Below, piece after piece: positions 1 through 8,852 of a DNA stretch of 64,000 bases. A program made the position numbers and the translations under genes. Each line of letters starts with the position of its first letter. Position 1 is the stretch's first letter. The stretch comes from Gluconacetobacter asukensis. GTDB taxonomy: Bacteria; Pseudomonadota; Alphaproteobacteria; Acetobacterales; Acetobacteraceae. The notes under the pieces are model-generated. The model saw only the letters and a program-made list of their open reading frames with translations. It was not told the DNA's origin and made no database searches. The stretch lies in NCBI RefSeq assembly GCF_014174375.1, contig NZ_JABEQE010000001.1, positions 468,084-532,083 on the forward strand, given 5' to 3'.

Positions 1-863
1 ACACCGGACAGCTTGGCCCGGCCGCTGGCGCGCAATTGCGCCTGCGCCTGCGCCAGTTGCACACCATGATCCCTGCCGGCCAGGAGCGTATCCGCCGGGA
101 CATTGTGCAGATCGCTCGGCGCGCAGCCCGCAAGGGTGGCAGCAAAGGCGTTCGCGCGCTGGATACGCATGTCGCGCACCAGCACGATTCCCACCTGCGA
201 CCGGTCGAGCAGCGCCACCTTCGACCGCCGGTCGTCATACATCCTCAACCCGCGCGAAACGCTGGCCGCCGCCTCCAGCAGGATGGTCCTGATCGCGGGG
301 TCGAACGCATCCTCCCGCCTGTCATACACGCCGAACACAGCCCAGACCCTGCCGGCGCGCCACAGCGGCAGCACCGCGCAGGACCGCACGCCCAGCGCAT
401 GCATGCGCGCCTGCCAGGGCAGCAGATCGTCCTCACGCGCGATATCGGCACAAAAGACCGGCTGCCCGTCATGCCAGACGCGCCCGGCAGGGCCGTGCCG
501 CGCCGGCCTGTCCGGCGCGGCCGAAAAGGCCGGATCGTGCAGTTGCGCAACCGGCCCGCTGCACGCCAGCAGCTGGAAATCCCCCGCCTCGTCCGGCCGG
601 GCGACAAAGGCGGCGCGCAGGCGCGCGTTTCGGGTCGCGGCCTCGCACACCGCGTCCAGCAAGGCGCTTTCGCCCAGGGCGGGATCGAGCGCCATGCCGA
701 CACGTGCCAGAAACGCGTTGAATCGATTCAGCCGGTGCAACCGCCGGAACCGCTTGCGCACAAACTGGCGCTGCCCGCCTTCGCTCCCCCCGCCGTCCAT
801 CGCGGCTTCCGCCAGCGAGGTGAGGCGTCGGGAGGCAGGCAACAGAGAGCGCGGCAGACGCAT
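1..863 (-). CDS. GAF-PAS sensory protein, partial (C-terminus outside window)
   Basis: This minus-strand frame opens at an ATG at 863 and stays open to base 1, giving 287 residues. It was identified by translating the third frame, because the other open frames here give low-complexity Arg/Ala/Gly products. Residues about 50-195 look like a GAF domain, including a segment reading RVWHDGQPVFCADIAR followed by the strand AVLPLWRAGRVWAVFGVY. A PAS-like start follows at about residue 205 (QVGIVLVRDMRIQRANAF). In acetic acid bacteria GAF-PAS proteins often continue into GGDEF/EAL (cyclic-di-GMP) or histidine-kinase modules, but the output domain lies outside the window, so the activity cannot be stated. 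A GGCTGGGG stretch upstream could be the ribosome-binding site. Confidence 0.7.
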   Translation of the reverse strand, partial: MRLPRSLLPASRRLTSLAEAAMDGGGSEGGQRQFVRKRFRRLHRLNRFNAFLARVGMALDPALGESALLDAVCEAATRNARLRAAFVARPDEAGDFQLLACSGPVAQLHDPAFSAAPDRPARHGPAGRVWHDGQPVFCADIAREDDLLPWQARMHALGVRSCAVLPLWRAGRVWAVFGVYDRREDAFDPAIRTILLEAAASVSRGLRMYDDRRSKVALLDRSQVGIVLVRDMRIQRANAFAATLAGCAPSDLHNVPADTLLAGRDHGVQLAQAQAQLRASGRAKLSG

Positions 864-1106
864 CAGACAACCCCAGCCACCGGAATAGAGAGAAACATCT
901 ACTATAGCATTGGCTAAAAAATAAGCCCTGCACTAGGGTTATATTTATGATTTTATTGAGTAAAAGAATTATTTCTTACAAACATAAGCTTCTCTCAATT
1001 TTCCATAAACAGAATAAGAATATAATTTGTTTTCAAAAGAAATTTTCCCTATTCCGTCAGGTATACATTAAATAAAATTCTTTTTATCCAGAAGGGCACA
1101 AAATCA
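864..1106. other. AT-rich intergenic island
   Basis: From about 895 to 1095 the sequence becomes strikingly AT-rich with A and T runs, in contrast to the GC-rich genes on both sides. It lies upstream of the GAF-PAS gene, so it must hold that gene's promoter, and downstream of the MFS gene that ends at 1107. No open frame or clear hairpin with a T-run was recognised. Confidence 0.6.
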
Positions 1107-2480
1107 TTACTCATGCCGCGCGCGCAGCAGTCTGCTGGAACTGATCAGCGCCGCCGCATAGGCACAGGCGGCCGCCAGTTCCAGGCAGCGCAGGGTCGGG
1201 TCATGGCGGACGAAGCCGAAGGTCAGGGCAACGAACATCGCCCCCATCGTCTGGCCCCACAGCCGCGCGACCGAGACCATGCCGCTGGCGCTGCCCGAGC
1301 GCCCGTGCGGCGCCGCCACCATCATCGCGCGATTGTTCGGCGGCTGGAAAATCCCGAACCCCATCCCCGCGATGGCGATGCGCCAGGCAATGTCCAGGTT
1401 CCCCGCATCGGGCGGCAGCAGGCACAGCAGCACGAATCCCGTCCCCGTCACGCACAGCCCGACCGAGGACAGGATACCCGCCGGCACCCGGTCCGCCAGC
1501 CGCCCCACCAGCGGCGAGATCGCGACGATGCCCACCGGCCACGGCGTGATCAGCAGCCCGGTCGCCACCGCCGAGCGATGCAGCACCGTCTCCAGCGTGA
1601 AGGGCATGGAGATGATGAAGAAATTCGACGCCACGAACGCCATGAACCCTACGCTGAACGCGATCAGGAAATCCGGCACCGCCAGCAGGTCGATCGGCAG
1701 CATCGGGTCCGACCGCCCGGTCTGCCGCCGCGCGAGCTGAAAGAACGCCGCTCCGCCGATCAGCAGCAGCCACACCGCCACCACCGGCCCGCTGCGATGC
1801 ACCAGACTGTCCAGCCCGACCACCAGGCAGCCGATGGCCACCACGTTCAGGGCCGCGCTGGCCAGGTCGAACGAGGACGCGCTACGCGGCGTCGCCGGCA
1901 GATAGACCAGCGCCGCCACCATCGCCGCCCCGCCCAGCGGCAGGTTGATCAGGAAGATCCACGGCCAGTCCGCCACCGACAGCACGGCCGCGGCGATGGT
2001 CGGCCCCAGCGCCACGCCTGTCGCCACCACCACGCCGTTCAGTGCGATGCCCTTGCCGATTTCACCATGCGGGTAGATGAAGCGGACCAGCGCGATATTC
2101 ACGCTCATGATGCACGCGCCGCCAATGCCCTGCAGCGCGCGGGCCAGCGCCAGTTCCAGCAGCGTATGCGACATCGCGCACAGCACCGAGGCCACGACGA
2201 AGGTCGCCAGCCCGATCCGGCACAGCCGCGCGAATCCCAGAAGCGACCCCAGCGAGGCCAGCGGCAGCAGCGTCGCCAGAGCCGCCATCTGATAGGCGTT
2301 GATCACCCAGATCGACGAGGACGGGCTGGCATGGATGTCCTGCGCGATGGTCGGCAGCGCGACATTGGCGATGGCATAATCCAGCACCGACAGCAGGACC
2401 GACAGCGCCACGGCAAACATCGCCAGCGCCCTGGGCAGCCCGTAAAGCCCGTCGCCCTCGCGCAGGACCGTCCCGGTCAC
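1107..2480 (-). CDS. MFS transporter, DHA2 (EmrB/QacA-like) drug:H+ antiporter family
   Basis: The 457-residue product is almost wholly hydrophobic, with about 14 predicted membrane segments as expected for DHA2 carriers. The first helix carries LDYAIANVALPTIAQDI, matching the LDxTIVNVALP signature of the EmrB/QacA family, and later segments include RALQGIGGACIMS. It probably exports a hydrophobic compound across the inner membrane; the substrate is unknown. It starts with GTG six bases after the stop of the dienelactone hydrolase gene and is the last gene of a three-gene minus-strand operon. A later ATG at about residue 22 would truncate the N-terminus and is less likely. Confidence 0.85.
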   Translation of the reverse strand: MTGTVLREGDGLYGLPRALAMFAVALSVLLSVLDYAIANVALPTIAQDIHASPSSSIWVINAYQMAALATLLPLASLGSLLGFARLCRIGLATFVVASVLCAMSHTLLELALARALQGIGGACIMSVNIALVRFIYPHGEIGKGIALNGVVVATGVALGPTIAAAVLSVADWPWIFLINLPLGGAAMVAALVYLPATPRSASSFDLASAALNVVAIGCLVVGLDSLVHRSGPVVAVWLLLIGGAAFFQLARRQTGRSDPMLPIDLLAVPDFLIAFSVGFMAFVASNFFIISMPFTLETVLHRSAVATGLLITPWPVGIVAISPLVGRLADRVPAGILSSVGLCVTGTGFVLLCLLPPDAGNLDIAWRIAIAGMGFGIFQPPNNRAMMVAAPHGRSGSASGMVSVARLWGQTMGAMFVALTFGFVRHDPTLRCLELAAACAYAAALISSSRLLRARHE

Positions 2481-2486
2481 GGCCGG

Positions 2487-3233
2487 TCAGCCCGCGCGCA
2501 GGGCACGGGCAAACAGCGCCTGGACCCACCCCATGGCCTGCAGGAACAGCGCCGGGTCGAACCGATGCCCCTCATCGCGGAGGAAGGCATGCTGGCCGTT
2601 GACCTCATACCATTCATGGCGCACCCTGGCCCCCTCCAGCGCCTCGCGGATCGTCTGGCGCCCGGCAAAGGGCACATGCGGGTCCTGCCGCCCCCAGACC
2701 ATCATCGCCTCGCCGGAAATCTCGTCCAGCCGGCGCAGCGTATCGTCCGCCCGCCCCGCGCCCAGCGACGCGGAATGGACGTCGGTGGCATAGAAGCACG
2801 CCGCCGCCTGCACGGCAGGGTTCATCGCCGCCCGCAACGCCAGATGCCCGCCCAGGCACACGCCCATGGTGCCGATCCGCCCGGTGCAGGCCGGATGCGC
2901 CGCCAGCCACGCCACCGCCGCGCGCGCATCCTCGTCATAGGCCGCCAGGGGCTTGGCATATTTCAGTTCGTTGCCGCGATCGGTGCCCGGCGCATCATAG
3001 GCCAGCACGCATCCGGCGGGCTCGTATTCGTGATAGACTTCCGGCACCGCCACCACATGGCCCATCCCCGCGACCATCGCGGCCAGCCGGCGGATCGGCG
3101 CCGTCACCTGATAGATCTCCGAGAACAGCACCACACCGGGAAAGCGCCCTTCCGCCGCCGGGCGCAGCACATGCAGCCGCATCGGGCCGGTGGCCGTCGC
3201 GATATCCTGGGTTTCGTCGCCGCGCAGTATCAT
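2487..3233 (-). CDS. dienelactone hydrolase family protein
   Basis: This is a 248-residue alpha/beta hydrolase, the usual length for cytoplasmic dienelactone hydrolases. The nucleophile elbow GVCLGG places Cys126 as nucleophile; Asp184 (GRQDPHVPF) and His215 (NGQHAFLRD) complete the Cys-Asp-His triad typical of the family. Family members hydrolyse dienelactones or other esters and lactones; the substrate here is unknown. It begins nine bases after the sugar-porter gene and is followed six bases later by the DHA2 exporter, so co-transcription is likely. Its place between two transporters hints at a lactone or ester taken up or detoxified by the operon (inference). Confidence 0.88.
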   Translation of the reverse strand: MILRGDETQDIATATGPMRLHVLRPAAEGRFPGVVLFSEIYQVTAPIRRLAAMVAGMGHVVAVPEVYHEYEPAGCVLAYDAPGTDRGNELKYAKPLAAYDEDARAAVAWLAAHPACTGRIGTMGVCLGGHLALRAAMNPAVQAAACFYATDVHSASLGAGRADDTLRRLDEISGEAMMVWGRQDPHVPFAGRQTIREALEGARVRHEWYEVNGQHAFLRDEGHRFDPALFLQAMGWVQALFARALRAG

Positions 3234-3242
3234 CGTCCCGCC

Positions 3243-4670
3243 CTACCGTCCCAGTTCCCGCAGCTTCCGGCCCGCCATCAGCCGCGCCTCGATCTCCTCC
3301 AGCGACACGCCCTTGGTTTCGGGCACGTAGGCGAGGGTGATCACGATGAACAATCCGTTCATGATGGCAAACAGCCAGAAGGTCCAGCTCTGGCCCAGCG
3401 CGGCCATGACGGTCAGGAACACGTTGCTGACCAGCCAGTTCGCCGCCCAGTTGGTGAAGGTGGAGCACGCAATGCCGAAATCACGGCCCCGCAGCGGCTG
3501 GATTTCCGAACACAGCGTCCACACCATCGGCCCCGCGCCGATGGCGAAGCCGGCAACGAACAGCAGCAGCGCCGCGACCATGCCGCCCAGGATCGGCGTC
3601 GAATCGCCACCGACCGCCGCCAGCCCGCCCGCCATCACCATCGCACCCGTCATGATCGCGCAGCTCAGGATCAGCAGCGGCCGCCGCCCCCAGCGGTCGA
3701 TGAAGGCGATGGCAAAGCCGGTGGCGGCCATGTTGACCAGCCCGATCAGCGCCGTGGCCCAGGTCGCGGCCGACACGCCGAAATGGGCGGCCTGGAAGAT
3801 CTTCGGCGCGTAATACATCAGCACGTTGATGCCGGTGACCTGCTGCATCACCTGCAACGCCACCCCCAGCAGCACCGACCGGCGGAAATTCGGGCTGCTG
3901 CGGAAGAACGCCAGCCCGCTGCCCCCCTCGCGCTTCAGCTCCTGCGCAATGTCGCGGATCTCGGCATCGGCCTCGGCCGGGCTGACGCGCAGCAGGCGCA
4001 TCACCTGGCTGGCCCGGCTCCGCTCGCCGCGCATCATCAGCCAGCGCGGACTGTCAGGCAGGAACAGGCACGCGGCGCAGAACAGCGCCGCCGGCCCCGC
4101 CATCAGCCCCAGCATCCAGCGCCAGTGCCCGCCATAGGAGAGCAGGCTGTCGGTGACATAGGCCAGGAAGATGCCGAGCGTGACCATCAGCTGATAGAAC
4201 GACACCATCGCCCCACGCACCGATTCCTGCGACACTTCCGAAATGTAGAGCGGTGCCGCAAACGCCGCGATCCCGACCGCAAGGCCCAGCAGGATCCGCC
4301 CGACGATCAACACGGCGACCGACGGCGCCAGCGCGCACAGCCCCGCCCCGGCGACGAACAGCAGCGACGCCGCCAGCAGCGCCCGGCGCCGCCCCAGCCG
4401 GAACGAGATGCGCCCGGCCACCAGCGAGCCCAGGGCGGCAGCGGCCATCATCGACGAGACGATCCATTCCTGCGTCCGCGCGGCGGCATGGAATTCATCG
4501 CCGATAAAGCCCAGCGCCCCGGCGATGACGCCGGTATCCAGCCCGAACATCAGCCCGGCCATCGCGGCCAGAATACCGACCACGACCGCCCGCGCGGCCG
4601 CGTGCGACCCGCCATGGGGTCCGGCGGGTCCGGCCGCCGCCTGGCTCGTCTTCGTCTGGTCCGCTGTCAT
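3243..4670 (-). CDS. MFS sugar porter (sugar:H+ symporter)
   Basis: The 475-residue product has 12 predicted membrane segments and the signatures of the sugar porter family: GRISFRLGRRRAL after TM2, DRWGRRPLL after TM8, and YVPETKGVSLEEIE after the last helix. It resembles GalP/XylE/AraE-type proton symporters of the inner membrane; the specific sugar cannot be told from sequence. It is the first gene of the minus operon and is divergent from the gluconate permease gene at 4978, with a 307-base shared control region. Confidence 0.9.
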   Translation of the reverse strand: MTADQTKTSQAAAGPAGPHGGSHAAARAVVVGILAAMAGLMFGLDTGVIAGALGFIGDEFHAAARTQEWIVSSMMAAAALGSLVAGRISFRLGRRRALLAASLLFVAGAGLCALAPSVAVLIVGRILLGLAVGIAAFAAPLYISEVSQESVRGAMVSFYQLMVTLGIFLAYVTDSLLSYGGHWRWMLGLMAGPAALFCAACLFLPDSPRWLMMRGERSRASQVMRLLRVSPAEADAEIRDIAQELKREGGSGLAFFRSSPNFRRSVLLGVALQVMQQVTGINVLMYYAPKIFQAAHFGVSAATWATALIGLVNMAATGFAIAFIDRWGRRPLLILSCAIMTGAMVMAGGLAAVGGDSTPILGGMVAALLLFVAGFAIGAGPMVWTLCSEIQPLRGRDFGIACSTFTNWAANWLVSNVFLTVMAALGQSWTFWLFAIMNGLFIVITLAYVPETKGVSLEEIEARLMAGRKLRELGR

Positions 4671-4977
4671 GTCATGGATTCCCTATCCCGGATTCGGCAC
4701 CCTGCGGCGGGGCGCCCGGGCAGCTTGTCTCCCGCCCCTGTCCTATCCTGTTGCGTTCCATGCAAGTCCGTTCCCGACACCGCGAACCGCGGAAACGGTT
4801 CGTTATGGGACCAAATCCCCCATTCTGGCCAGAGACCTTGGTGATCGGGCGCGCGAAGAAAAAAACGACCCGATAGCGAACCAACCCGCCTCTCCCGGAT
4901 ATGAGGCCCCGAGCCATTGACATTCGCGCGCCCGTTCCGCGCTGATACACGTTCCCATTCACTGCAGACGCGGTTCA
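4671..4977. promoter_or_regulatory. divergent control region with inverted repeat
   Basis: This 307-base gap separates the divergent sugar porter and GntP genes and holds no convincing gene. At 4784-4801 there is an inverted repeat, GAACCG and CGGTTC separated by six bases, the layout of a LacI- or GntR-type operator. No regulator gene is adjacent, so the operator idea is inference. Confidence 0.4.
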
Positions 4978-6321
4978 ATGTCCCCAATCCTGGCGATTTC
5001 CCTGGCAACCGCGGCGATTGGCGCCGTCGTGCTCCTCATCGGGCGCTACAAGCTCAATCCCTTCATTGTCCTGGTCTGCGTCTCCCTCCTGCTGGCCATC
5101 TGCGCCGGCATGCCGCCCGAAAAGGCCGTCGCCTCGTTCGAGGAGGGCGCGGGCCATGTGCTGGGCCATATCGCGACCGTGATCGCGCTGGGCACGATGC
5201 TGGGCAAGATGCTGGCCGAATCGGGTGGCGCGGACCAGATCGCCCTCACGATCACCCGCATCGCGGGGAAGAAACGCATCAGTTGGGCCATGATGGTCAT
5301 CGGCCTGCTGATCGGCCTGCCGGTGTTCTTCGAGGTCGGGTTCGTGCTGCTGATCCCGCTGGCCTTCACGCTCGCGCGGCGCACCTCCACGCCCCTGCTG
5401 CTGCTGGCGCTGCCGATGGGGGCGGCGCTCTCCGTCACCCATGCGATGATCCCCCCGCACCCGGCCACCCTGCTGGCCCTGTCGGCGTACCATGCCGATA
5501 CGGGCCGCACGATCTTCTGGGGCGTGATCATCGGCACCCCCATCGCCGCCCTCGCCGGCCCGGTCTATGCCCGCTTCATCACGCCGCATATCCACACGGA
5601 AGGAGAGGCCGCGCTGGCCGAACAGTTCGCCGGCAAGGACACGCCGACCGACATGCCGCCCTTCCTCACCACGGTGCTGACCATCCTCGCACCCGTGCTG
5701 CTGATGCTGGTGGGCTCGGCCGCCGACCTGGTCACCCGCCCCGGCGGCCTGCCGAACACCGTCCTGCATTTCATGGGCAATACCGACATCGCCCTGCTGC
5801 TGGCGACCGTGCTGTCCTTCTACGTCCTCGGCCTGGCGCGCGGCTTCTCGCGTGAGACGATCCTGCGCTTCACCACCGAATGCCTGGGCCCGACGGCACT
5901 GATCATGCTGCTGGTCGGCGCCGGCGGCGGCTTCGGGCGCGAACTGATCGACAGCGGCGTGTCCAAGACCATCACCGATGTCGCGGTGGGGGCGCATGTG
6001 CCGCTGCTGGTGCTGGCCTGGTTGCTGGCGGTGGTGGTCCGCGTCGCCGCCGGCTCGGCCACCGTGGCCATGAGCACCGCCTCGGGCATCGTGGGCCCGA
6101 TCCTGCTGCACAGCCACGGCACGTCGCCCGAACTGATGGTGCTGGCCACCGGCGCCGGCTCGGTGGCGCTGGGCCCGATGAACGATGCCGGCTTCTGGCA
6201 GATCAAGGAATATCTGGGCCTCACCGTCGGCCAGGCGATCAAGACCTGGTCGGTCATCGAAACCCTGATCGCCGTCCTGGGCCTGGCCTTCTGTCTTTTA
6301 GCCTCACTCTTCATCCACTAA
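4978..6321 (+). CDS. GntP-family gluconate permease
   Basis: The 447-residue membrane protein shows the GntP family pattern: about 12-14 hydrophobic segments, the early block NPFIVLVCVSLLLAICAGMP, the loop HAMIPPHPATLLAL, and the late segments RVAAGSATVAMSTASGIVGP and GPMNDAGFWQIKEYLG, all typical of gluconate:H+ symporters. It probably imports gluconate, or a related aldonate, made in the periplasm. This fits an organism that has a membrane glucose dehydrogenase (gcd at 36.1 kb). The ATG start follows directly on the divergent control region, and the gene is apparently monocistronic. Confidence 0.92.
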   Translation: MSPILAISLATAAIGAVVLLIGRYKLNPFIVLVCVSLLLAICAGMPPEKAVASFEEGAGHVLGHIATVIALGTMLGKMLAESGGADQIALTITRIAGKKRISWAMMVIGLLIGLPVFFEVGFVLLIPLAFTLARRTSTPLLLLALPMGAALSVTHAMIPPHPATLLALSAYHADTGRTIFWGVIIGTPIAALAGPVYARFITPHIHTEGEAALAEQFAGKDTPTDMPPFLTTVLTILAPVLLMLVGSAADLVTRPGGLPNTVLHFMGNTDIALLLATVLSFYVLGLARGFSRETILRFTTECLGPTALIMLLVGAGGGFGRELIDSGVSKTITDVAVGAHVPLLVLAWLLAVVVRVAAGSATVAMSTASGIVGPILLHSHGTSPELMVLATGAGSVALGPMNDAGFWQIKEYLGLTVGQAIKTWSVIETLIAVLGLAFCLLASLFIH

Positions 6322-6409
6322 GCCGCCCGCCCGAAATCCCGGAACAAGCGACAACAATCGCAAGAAACAGCTTGCGTCATCCCCAGGGGATGACCTTACC
6401 ACCGATCGC

Positions 6410-7186
6410 ATGGCAAAAAATCGATCGATGGCTTCACCATTTCCAGACGGAGCGGCAGCTATCGCCCGCCGCTTCGGGGTGACGGTCAAAACCCTCCGTG
6501 TCTACGAGGAAGCCGGGCTGATCCGGCCGGTACGGAACGGTCATGGCTGGCGGACCTACGGTCAGGCCGAATGTGAGCGACTTCACCTCGTCCTGCTGCT
6601 GCGACGCTTCGGCCTTACGATTGCCCGCATTGCCGAAATGTTTGCCGCGGGGCAGCCGGATCTCGCAGCCATACTGGACCTCCAGGCCGAAGCCTTGGCA
6701 GAACAGCAGGCGCACATCACTGAAGCCTTGTCGCTGATCGGCCGCGCCCGCCGGCATCTGCGCGAGCATGGCAGCATCGACCGTGAGACGCTGGCAGCCT
6801 TCGCCCGGGCCGAACCGGCGCGGCTGCGCTGGACGCCAGCACTTCAGGCGCTTGCGGCGCGATGCTTCACGCCCGCCCAGCAGCGCCTGCTGGCGGGGGT
6901 CGCCCCGTCGATCGAAACGGAATGGGAAGCCGTCCATCAGGAACTGGCGTCAATCATCGACGGGCCACCCGACACGCCCCGCGCGCGCCTGCTGGGTGCG
7001 AAAACGGCCGAACTGATCAACCGCTTGACTGGTGGCGATCCCGCCATGCGCACCGCGCTTACACACTTTTGGCAAAACGGTTTTTCCGCCCCCGAAATCG
7101 CACGCTCATTGCCGATGGACGAGAAAGGCTGGCAATTCCTCGGCCAGGCCATGGCGGCGCACGCACGCGCGGAGAAAGCCCGATGA
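6410..7186 (+). CDS. MerR-family transcriptional regulator
   Basis: The 258-residue protein has a MerR winged helix at residues about 14-82, including AIARRFGVTVKTLRVYEEAGLI and the wing region WRTYGQAECERLHLVLLLRRFG. A helical dimerisation region follows. The C-terminal part (about 125-250) ends in NGFSAPEIARSLPMDEKGWQFLGQAMAAHA, like the helical TipAS-type sensor domains that bind small molecules. It overlaps the next gene by four bases (ATGA) and probably regulates its own three-gene operon. The effector is unknown. Confidence 0.85.
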   Translation: MAKNRSMASPFPDGAAAIARRFGVTVKTLRVYEEAGLIRPVRNGHGWRTYGQAECERLHLVLLLRRFGLTIARIAEMFAAGQPDLAAILDLQAEALAEQQAHITEALSLIGRARRHLREHGSIDRETLAAFARAEPARLRWTPALQALAARCFTPAQQRLLAGVAPSIETEWEAVHQELASIIDGPPDTPRARLLGAKTAELINRLTGGDPAMRTALTHFWQNGFSAPEIARSLPMDEKGWQFLGQAMAAHARAEKAR

Positions 7187-7794
7187 ACCGGGTCCTGGCC
7201 ATGCTCCGCAGCCTGTTCCACACCTTTGGCGGGCTGGTGCTCTACTGGGCTGTCCTTCTCGCGTTCGGGGTCAGGCCGGCCATCGCAGCGACCTTGCTGT
7301 TCATGCTGCTCGAAGGCGCGTGGCGGCTGCTGACGCATCGCGCATTCCCGCCGCTCTGGCTGCTCGCCAACGGCGCTGCCCTTGTCTTCGGATGCATCGA
7401 CCTGTGGGCACGCACGCCTTTCATGATCCGCTATGAGGGGGCGATCATCAACCTCCTCACCGCTGCGGCCTTCGCGGTCGGAGCATCGGGCCGCGAACCG
7501 ATCGTGATGACATTCGCCCGCCGAAGGCGTCCGGACATCCCCGTCGATCGTCCGGAGATCGTCCGCTTCTTTCGCGCCTTTACCTATGCCTGGGCGCTCT
7601 ACTTCGTCGCACGAGCGGCGGCCTTCCTGTGGATCATGACCGCATTTCCCCTGGTTCAGGCGGCGGCGATCCGAACGGTGATCGCCTGGGCAAGCCTCGG
7701 CGCAATGCTGCTGGTCAGCATCAACGGACGGCACGTGTTCGCTCTATGCCAGCGGCTCGGCTTCTTCCACCCCGCGCAGGATTCCTCATCATGA
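7183..7794 (+). CDS. integral membrane protein, septation protein A (YciB/IspZ)-like
   Basis: The 203-residue product starts at the ATG at 7183, which overlaps the MerR stop codon (ATGA). It has about five to six hydrophobic segments, and phrases such as GLVLYWAVLLAFGVRPAIAATLLFM and PFMIRYEGAIINLLTAAAF recall the YciB/IspZ inner-membrane family, but the match is loose. Its stop overlaps the ATG of the Rieske gene (ATGA again), so the three proteins are almost certainly translated together. It might anchor or transport the substrate of the oxygenase; that is inference. Confidence 0.6.
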   Translation: MNRVLAMLRSLFHTFGGLVLYWAVLLAFGVRPAIAATLLFMLLEGAWRLLTHRAFPPLWLLANGAALVFGCIDLWARTPFMIRYEGAIINLLTAAAFAVGASGREPIVMTFARRRRPDIPVDRPEIVRFFRAFTYAWALYFVARAAAFLWIMTAFPLVQAAAIRTVIAWASLGAMLLVSINGRHVFALCQRLGFFHPAQDSSS

Positions 7795-8777
7795 CAGAGC
7801 TGCCGACCAACACCGCCGCCGACCGTGTACCCCTGCCCCAGGAGGCATGGTATGTCGGCGCGGCCAGCTCGCGCCTCACGGATGCACCGGTCGCGATCGT
7901 GATCCACGGGCAGGCCATCGTCCTGTTCCGCGACAGCGAGGGTCGCGCACACGCCATGCACGACCGTTGCCCGCATCGCGGCGTCGCCCTGTCGCTCGGT
8001 ACGGTCTCGGAGGGTCAGATCGCCTGTGCCTATCATGGCTGGCGGTTCGACGGCACGGGGCGCTGCCGGCACATCCCCTCCCTACGCCCCGAACAGCCGG
8101 TCAGGACAGCGCCGGTGCGCGCCTATCCCACCGTGGAGCGCGACTTCTATGTCTGGGTATGGACAGGCAAGGGCGAACCGAATGGACAACCGCTGCCGAT
8201 CCACGGGTTCGATCGTTATGCCTGGCTGCAGGGCGCAACGGCGCTAGCCTGTGAAGCGATCATGCCGATCGAGAACAATCTCGATATCTGCCACGCGGCA
8301 TTCACCCATCCGCACATGCACCCGCAATGGTTCCGCGCACAGGCAGCCGGCTTCCAGCCAACCCGGTACGAACTGGCGACCGATCCGGGAGGATTGACAG
8401 TGAGCGCGCCCGGCACGCTGCTGCGCTTCGACCTGCCCGACCGGGTGACGGTCGGAAGCAGCGAAACCTTCAGGCTCGTCCTTCACCACGTTCCCACCAC
8501 GCCCGGCCGATGCATCCAGCATTGGTTGCTGCAACGGGAGCCGACACATGAACCGGCAGCGCCGATCTGGTCGGACAAGGAACCTGAAATACTGGCACAA
8601 GACCGCCATGTGCTCGAATCGGCGCAGCGTGCCTACGCGTATGAGGGAGACGCTTTCGAGCAAAGCGTGGAAGCGGACGCGACGACGCTTTCCGCCCGGC
8701 GCTCCATCCGCCTTGCATCGCAAGGGCGAATGGAAGAGGCATTTTCAGGCAACAGGAGCATATGCGTGCTGAGTTGA
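7791..8777 (+). CDS. Rieske non-haem iron oxygenase, terminal oxygenase component
   Basis: The 328-residue protein has an N-terminal Rieske [2Fe-2S] domain with ligands Cys60 and His62 (CPHRGV) and Cys79 and His82 (CAYHGW). The catalytic domain carries the mononuclear iron motif Asp165-x2-His168-x4-His173 in NNLDICHAAFTH. Length and layout match small aromatic-ring or O-demethylating oxygenases (vanillate demethylase or phenylpropionate dioxygenase type). No reductase or ferredoxin gene is adjacent, so electrons must come from elsewhere. The ATG at 7791 overlaps the previous stop. The substrate is not predictable from this sequence. Confidence 0.87.
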   Translation: MTELPTNTAADRVPLPQEAWYVGAASSRLTDAPVAIVIHGQAIVLFRDSEGRAHAMHDRCPHRGVALSLGTVSEGQIACAYHGWRFDGTGRCRHIPSLRPEQPVRTAPVRAYPTVERDFYVWVWTGKGEPNGQPLPIHGFDRYAWLQGATALACEAIMPIENNLDICHAAFTHPHMHPQWFRAQAAGFQPTRYELATDPGGLTVSAPGTLLRFDLPDRVTVGSSETFRLVLHHVPTTPGRCIQHWLLQREPTHEPAAPIWSDKEPEILAQDRHVLESAQRAYAYEGDAFEQSVEADATTLSARRSIRLASQGRMEEAFSGNRSICVLS

Positions 8778-8852
8778 GCAAAGCTGCCTCGCCGCGCCTT
8801 ACGGCAACAGCGAGACAGTCCCGAGCCCCGAAGCGTTCACCCCCGCCCGGCC

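Noticed and set aside
1113..4844. A plus-strand open frame of 1243 codons opposite the transporter and hydrolase genes
   Set aside because: Its product is Arg/His/Gln-rich without domains, and the opposite strand encodes three clear protein families. It is an effect of high GC content.
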